Notes under the pieces: model-generated | What the model was told of the DNA's origin: nothing | Databases searched by the model: none | What the model saw: the letters and a program-made list of their open reading frames with translations, nothing else | Shown here: one piece after another, positions 60,216-64,000 of the stretch | How positions within the stretch are numbered: the stretch's first letter is position 1 | Layout of the letters: each line of letters opens with the position of its first letter | Assembly: GCF_900115395.1 (NCBI RefSeq) | Contig: NZ_FOWE01000004.1 | Coordinates: forward strand, 1 to 64,000 | Source: Geodermatophilus obscurus | Lineage (GTDB): Bacteria; Actinomycetota; Actinomycetes; Mycobacteriales; Geodermatophilaceae | DNA: 64,000 bases | Reading direction: 5' to 3' | Translations under genes and position numbers: made by a program

Positions 60216-60923
60216 GTGCCCCGATCCATCGCCGACCAGACCGAGGAGGAGCTCGGCGGGCCCGGCAGCGTGCTGGTGCGCCAGCGCAAGGACCACGTCG
60301 AGCTCGACCGCCTGCTGCAGGATCTCGACGGCAGCACCGGCCGCACGCAGGAGGAGGTGCTCACCCGCATCGACCGCCTGGTGTTCAGCCACGCCTTCGC
60401 CGAGGAGACGGTGATCTGGCCGGTGGTGCGCCGGGTCCTGCCCGACGGCGAGGCGATCACCCTGCAGATCGAGGAGGAGCACCAGGAGGTCAACGAGCTG
60501 GTCGCCGCGCTCGAGCGGGGCGGGCTCGACGACCCGCAGCGGCCGGCCCTGCTCGCCCGGCTGGTCGAGGCGCTGCAGGCCGACGTCCGGGAGGAGGAGG
60601 ACGTGCTCTTTCCGCGGCTGCAGGAGCACCTCGACGTCGCCGAGCTCCGCCGCCTGGGCCGCCGGTGGGACCTGGTCCGGCGGATCTCGCCCACCCGGCC
60701 GCACCCCACGGTCTCGCGCCGCCCGCCGGGCAACGCCCTGTCGGCGCTGCCGCTGTCCCTGCTCGACCGCAGCCGCGACGCCGTCGACGCCGGGGTCCGG
60801 CGGGCGCCGGCGCGGCTGGTGCCGGTCGGCGAGGCGGTGAGCCGGGGGCTGGCCGTCCTCGCCGGGCTGGTCGAGCGCACCCCGCCCGCGCGCCGCGGCG
60901 ACCGCCCGCCCACCTCCCGCTGA
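60216..60923 (+). CDS. hemerythrin-like (HHE) domain protein
   Basis: This 235-residue protein has the HHE cation-binding arrangement: KDHVELDRLL (about 26-35), SHAFAEETVIWP (about 55-66), EEEHQEVNEL (about 85-94) and EEEDVLFPRLQEH (about 124-136). The His/Glu set is suited to a di-iron site for oxygen or NO sensing. The last 90 residues are Pro/Arg rich and unrecognised. The GTG at 60216 was chosen because GAGGAG lies upstream. A very strong hairpin follows. Confidence 0.88.
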   Translation: MPRSIADQTEEELGGPGSVLVRQRKDHVELDRLLQDLDGSTGRTQEEVLTRIDRLVFSHAFAEETVIWPVVRRVLPDGEAITLQIEEEHQEVNELVAALERGGLDDPQRPALLARLVEALQADVREEEDVLFPRLQEHLDVAELRRLGRRWDLVRRISPTRPHPTVSRRPPGNALSALPLSLLDRSRDAVDAGVRRAPARLVPVGEAVSRGLAVLAGLVERTPPARRGDRPPTSR

Positions 60924-60925
60924 GC

Positions 60926-60973
60926 ACACGGCAGCGGCCCCCTCCCGGTTGTGGGAGGGGGCCGCTGCCGTGT
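60926..60973. terminator. 21-bp perfect hairpin, bidirectional
   Basis: The arms at 60926-60946 and 60953-60973 are 21-bp perfect complements with a 6-nt loop, the strongest hairpin noticed. It lies between the convergent hemerythrin and YihY genes and must stop both. Confidence 0.85.
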
Positions 60974-60997
60974 CGGTGGCCCCTGCGGGCCGGACCG

Positions 60998-62044
60998 CTA
61001 GTTGGTGTTGCGGTCCTTGGGCTCGGCGCGGGCGTCGAGCTGGATCTCCTTCTCGGCCGCCGGGACGCCCTCCTTCATCTCCTTCGTCCGCTCCATCTCG
61101 GAGTCGAACTCGATGCCGAAGAGCAGCGCCAGGTTGATCAGCCAGAACCAGATCAGGAAGACGACGACGCCGGCCAGCGCGCCGTAGGTCTTGTTGTAGC
61201 TGCCGAAGTTGCCCACGTAGAAGGCGAACGCGGCCGAGGCGACGATCGCGACGAGGATGGCCACGCCCGCACCCGGGCTGACCCACTTGAAGCCGCGCAG
61301 CTTGACGTTCGGCGTCGAGTAGTAGAGGACGGCGATCATCAGCGCGAGGATCACGAGGATCACCGGCCACTTGACGACGTTCCACACGGTCAGGGCGGTG
61401 CTGCCCAGGCCGATGGCCTCGCCGACGGCGTCGACGACCGGACCGCTGAGAGCCAGCATCAGGACGATCAGGGCGGCGAACAGGACGCCGACCAGGGTGA
61501 CGAGCAGCTGCAGCGGCTTGAGCTTCCAGACCTTGCGGCCCTCGGGCGTCTCGTAGACGACGTTGGCCGCGCGGGTGAAGGCGCCCACGTAGCCGGAGGC
61601 CGACCAGATGGCAGCGGCGAGACCGATGACGAGGCCGAGGCCGGCGGTGCTCTGGTTGCCGGCGATCTGCTCGATGACCGGGCCGACGGTGTTCGCCGCC
61701 TGCCCCGGCACCACGGTCGTCAGCGCGGTGGTGAGCTGCTCGGGCGTGGTCAGCAGCCCGACGATCGACACCAGCGCGATGATCGCCGGGAACAGCGCGA
61801 GGACGCCGTAGTAGGTCAGCGCGGCCGCCCAGTCGGTGAGGTTGTCCTCGCTGAACTCCTTGAGGGTCCTCTTGACCGTGCCCATCGCCGTGGGCGTGCG
61901 GTCGTGCCCCTTGGGGGCGTTGTCGAAGCGGGTCGAGTTGACCTTGTCGTCGTGCGGCGCCGGGTCACCGGTGCTGTTGCCGGAGAAGCGCGTCGGCTTG
62001 GACGCCTCGGTGCTCGCGGCGCGTGAGCCTTGGGGACGTGCCAT
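60998..62044 (-). CDS. YihY/BrkB family membrane protein
   Basis: This 348-residue protein has six membrane helices and the YihY patterns NLTDWAAALTYYGVLALFPAII (about 69-90), IWSASGYVGAFTRAANVVYE (about 147-166) and VVVFLIWFWLINLALLFGIEFDSE (about 293-316). Once thought to be RNase BN, the family is now taken as a transport or envelope protein of unknown substrate. The N-terminal 55 residues are charged and disordered. Highly charged C-terminal tail. Confidence 0.9.
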   Translation of the reverse strand: MARPQGSRAASTEASKPTRFSGNSTGDPAPHDDKVNSTRFDNAPKGHDRTPTAMGTVKRTLKEFSEDNLTDWAAALTYYGVLALFPAIIALVSIVGLLTTPEQLTTALTTVVPGQAANTVGPVIEQIAGNQSTAGLGLVIGLAAAIWSASGYVGAFTRAANVVYETPEGRKVWKLKPLQLLVTLVGVLFAALIVLMLALSGPVVDAVGEAIGLGSTALTVWNVVKWPVILVILALMIAVLYYSTPNVKLRGFKWVSPGAGVAILVAIVASAAFAFYVGNFGSYNKTYGALAGVVVFLIWFWLINLALLFGIEFDSEMERTKEMKEGVPAAEKEIQLDARAEPKDRNTN

Positions 62045-62077
62045 CGGGGTCCTCCGGGGCTGGGGGCGGGTGTACCG

Positions 62078-62128
62078 GGGTGATCAGTGCCCCGGACGGT
62101 CCCGTTCCATGCACCGGCGTGATCACCC
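62078..62128. terminator. inverted repeat between MFS and YihY genes
   Basis: GGGTGATCA (62078-62086) is mirrored by TGATCACCC (62120-62128). In the gap between two same-strand genes it could terminate the MFS transcript or act in the YihY promoter region; this cannot be told apart. Confidence 0.35.
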
Positions 62129-62140
62129 GGGCGCGTCAGG

Positions 62141-63673
62141 TCAGCGGATCCCCGACACCGGGGACCACTCCCCGGCGCAGGCCGTCGCCCGCTCCGCGCC
62201 GGCCGTCCCCCCGTCGGCCGTGTGCCCGCTGTCGCGCGGGCCCCGGCGCCCGGCCCGGACCATGCCGCCCGCGCTGACCAGCACCACCACCAGGGCCGCG
62301 CCGGCACCGAGCAGGGACACGGCGGTGAAGGCCGCGGCGCGCGGGAAGCCGGTCGCCGGGTCGAGCGTCGCGGCGAGCAGGGCGACCGTGACCGTGCTGC
62401 CGACCGCCTGGCCCACCGCGCGGGCGATCGAGTTCACCGCGTTGGCCACCCCGGTCTCGCTGCTGCGCACCGCCGACACGACCAGCGCGGGCAGCGCCGC
62501 GTAGGCCACCGTCACCCACGCCTGCGTCAGCAGGCCGGCCACCACGACCAGGGACGGCTCGGCCCGCCCGGCCGCGAGCACGACGAAGCCGGCCACCCCG
62601 GCGACCGACCCGCTGAGCAGCGTGAGCAGCGGGCCGATCCGGTCGACCACCCGCCCGGCCACCGGCGCGAGCGCGATGCCCAGCACGCCGCCGGGCAGCA
62701 GGTACACGACGGCGGCCTCCAGCACCGGCGCGCCGAACCCGTAGCCCGCGGCGTCCGGCGGCGTCTGCACGTACTGCATGACGGCGAGGAAGGAGACGAA
62801 CAGGCCCACCCCGGTCGCCAGCCCCGCCAGGTTCGGCACGAGCATCCGCGGGTCGGCCAGCAGTGCCGGGCGCACCAGCGGCTCGGCCCGCCGCTGCTGG
62901 AACAGCACCCAGCCGGTCAGGACGGCGACCGCCCCGGCCGCGCAGCCGAGCGTGGCCGGCGAGGTCCAGCCCCACCCGTTGCCCTGCGAGACCGGCAGCA
63001 GCAGGAGCACCAGGCCGATCCCGAGCAGCACGGCGCCGGCCCAGTCGACCCGGCCGGTGACCGTCACCGCGCGGCGGGGGAGCGTGACGGCGCCCAGCGC
63101 GAGCGACACCAGCGTGACGCCGAGGCCGATCCAGAACGGGCGGTGGTAGTCGCCGCCGTCGCCGGTGAGCAGCCCGGCTGCCACCAGGCCGACGACGCCG
63201 CCGACGCCGAGGGTGCTGCTGACGATCGACATCGCGACACTGAGCCGCTCCGGCGGGAGCTCCCGGCGCAGCAGGCTGATCGAGAGGGGGAACAGCCCGT
63301 AGGAGGAGCCCTGCAGCACCCGGGCCACCAGCAGCAGCGGCAGCGAGCGGGTGACGATCGCCAGCAGGGTGCCGACGGCGACGGCCGCGAGGATCCCGAG
63401 CACGACGGGTCGTTCGCCGTGGATGTCGCCGAGCCGGCCGAGCACCGGGGTCAGGACGGCGGCGGCCAGCAGGTTGGCCGTCAGCACCCAGCCGGCCGCC
63501 GCGGGCGAGACGCCGAGCTGCTCGCCGATCGGCCCCAGGACGGGCACCACGAGGCTCTGCAGCAACGACAGCGTGGTGACGGCGAGTGACAGCGTGAGGA
63601 CCAGGAGCGCCGGACGCGTCGGGCGCGACGGTGTGGCGGTACCGGACGGCGAGGCCTCGGCACCAGCGGACAC
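62141..63673 (-). CDS. MFS drug/proton transporter (DHA2-type)
   Basis: This 510-residue protein has about 14 membrane helices and the DHA2 motifs AAAGWVLTANLLAAAVLTPVLGRLGDIHGERP (motif A) and SSYGLFPLSISLLRRELPPERL. The GTG at 63673 was preferred over the frame from 63748; the short leader from there is not membrane-like. Its C-terminal tail is Gly/Ala rich. Substrate unknown. Divergent from the next gene, with a 201-bp gap. Confidence 0.86.
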   Translation of the reverse strand: MSAGAEASPSGTATPSRPTRPALLVLTLSLAVTTLSLLQSLVVPVLGPIGEQLGVSPAAAGWVLTANLLAAAVLTPVLGRLGDIHGERPVVLGILAAVAVGTLLAIVTRSLPLLLVARVLQGSSYGLFPLSISLLRRELPPERLSVAMSIVSSTLGVGGVVGLVAAGLLTGDGGDYHRPFWIGLGVTLVSLALGAVTLPRRAVTVTGRVDWAGAVLLGIGLVLLLLPVSQGNGWGWTSPATLGCAAGAVAVLTGWVLFQQRRAEPLVRPALLADPRMLVPNLAGLATGVGLFVSFLAVMQYVQTPPDAAGYGFGAPVLEAAVVYLLPGGVLGIALAPVAGRVVDRIGPLLTLLSGSVAGVAGFVVLAAGRAEPSLVVVAGLLTQAWVTVAYAALPALVVSAVRSSETGVANAVNSIARAVGQAVGSTVTVALLAATLDPATGFPRAAAFTAVSLLGAGAALVVVLVSAGGMVRAGRRGPRDSGHTADGGTAGAERATACAGEWSPVSGIR

Positions 63674-63874
63674 GTGCCGATGACACCATGCGGGCACCGC
63701 CTGCACCGCTCCGGGCCATCGGCCTGCCCCGGATGTGCAACCGGTCACGGGCCGTCAGGTGAACAGTACGTGGCGACGGTTGAGACGGCCCCGAGCTGGG
63801 GACACAGTCCCCGACGACGAGCCGTGGGGCACAACCCGGCGGCACGACACGAGACGAGCAAGGGGAACATCCAG

Positions 63875-64000
63875 ATGGTTCTGTGGCCGGCTGTCGCTCT
63901 CGTCGGGTTCCTGGTCCTCACCGGGCTGGTGATCCTGATGGGCACCTCGACGACGGCGCGCTACGAGCGTGAGCAGCGGGCGGCGGCCCGCGCGTCCGTG
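63875..64000 (+). CDS. unrecognised family protein, paralogue C (partial, runs off the window)
   Basis: The ATG at 63875 opens 42 codons to the end of the window. The start MVLWPAVALVGFLVLTGLV is one membrane helix followed by STTARYEREQ, matching LLWPVVAVVGF and STARYEFER of the protein at 45236. So this is the third copy of the membrane-anchored family. AAGGGGA is 8 nt upstream. The domain that would follow is outside the window. Confidence 0.7.
   Translation, partial: MVLWPAVALVGFLVLTGLVILMGTSTTARYEREQRAAARASV

Overview
The window is 64 kb of very GC-rich DNA. It has dense genes, many GTG starts and frequent 4-nt stop/start overlaps. Mycothiol-linked formaldehyde genes, a DUF3073 protein, and purF-purM-DUF3073-valine dehydrogenase in the order known from actinomycetes all point to a high-GC actinobacterium. 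I infer Geodermatophilaceae (Blastococcus, Geodermatophilus or Modestobacter type) from overall gene flavour; this was not tested by any search.

Layout. 1-12 kb: end of a mycothiol-dependent formaldehyde dehydrogenase gene with a coupled metallo-beta-lactamase (MBL) hydrolase, purF-purM, DUF3073, a branched-chain amino acid dehydrogenase, a secreted M23 endopeptidase, and a coupled MBL/AMP-ligase/GMC-oxidoreductase run. 12-22 kb: small membrane and lipoproteins, a GT-B-like protein, a GNAT, a 48-residue Cys-rich gene, a tRNA-Phe/Asp/Glu cluster, a membrane metallophosphoesterase, WrbA, GtrA, VanZ and a Rieske/DUF2231 protein. 22.2-29.0 kb: a 6.8-kb integrated element. It lies between tRNA-Lys and a 47-bp direct repeat of the tRNA 3' half. 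It carries a broken tyrosine recombinase, a MmyB-type regulator, an SDR, two aldo/keto reductases and a SpoIIE-type phosphatase. 29.1-36.8 kb: an arsenic/metal region directly after the element (ArsR, ArsO-like flavoprotein, MFS pump; three ArsC-family proteins, Acr3, ArsR; a MerR regulator followed by a tiny Cys-rich ORF with a near-perfect Shine-Dalgarno; an MBL protein). 37-43 kb: DUF2975/XRE/ABC transporter/flavoprotein operon, VOC and GNAT proteins, cytochrome P450. 43.5-49 kb: two members of an unrecognised protein family sharing an upstream element, a short MORN/YwqK-like protein with a perfect 15-bp repeat, and a 900-aa GGDEF-EAL protein. 49-54 kb: zinc metallopeptidase lipoprotein and a PHA synthase/depolymerase pair. 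53-58 kb: a coupled membrane operon with three PAP2 phosphatases, one fused to a kinase-like domain, plus a UPF0104 flippase-like protein and a lipoprotein. 58-64 kb: osmoprotectant-type binding lipoprotein, glutaryl-CoA-dehydrogenase-like enzyme, hemerythrin protein, YihY and a DHA2 MFS pump. The last 126 bases begin a third member of the unrecognised family.

How genes work together: formaldehyde and arsenate detoxification both use mycothiol chemistry known from actinobacteria. The ars genes form two divergently controlled blocks with complementary export routes. The PAP2/flippase/kinase operon looks like a lipid-carrier or envelope-lipid module. Items most worth a second look are the Cys-rich micro-ORF after merR, the immobilised tRNA-Lys element, the three-member family with its shared upstream motif, and the PAP2-kinase fusion operon. 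No CRISPR array, intact transposase or rRNA was seen.
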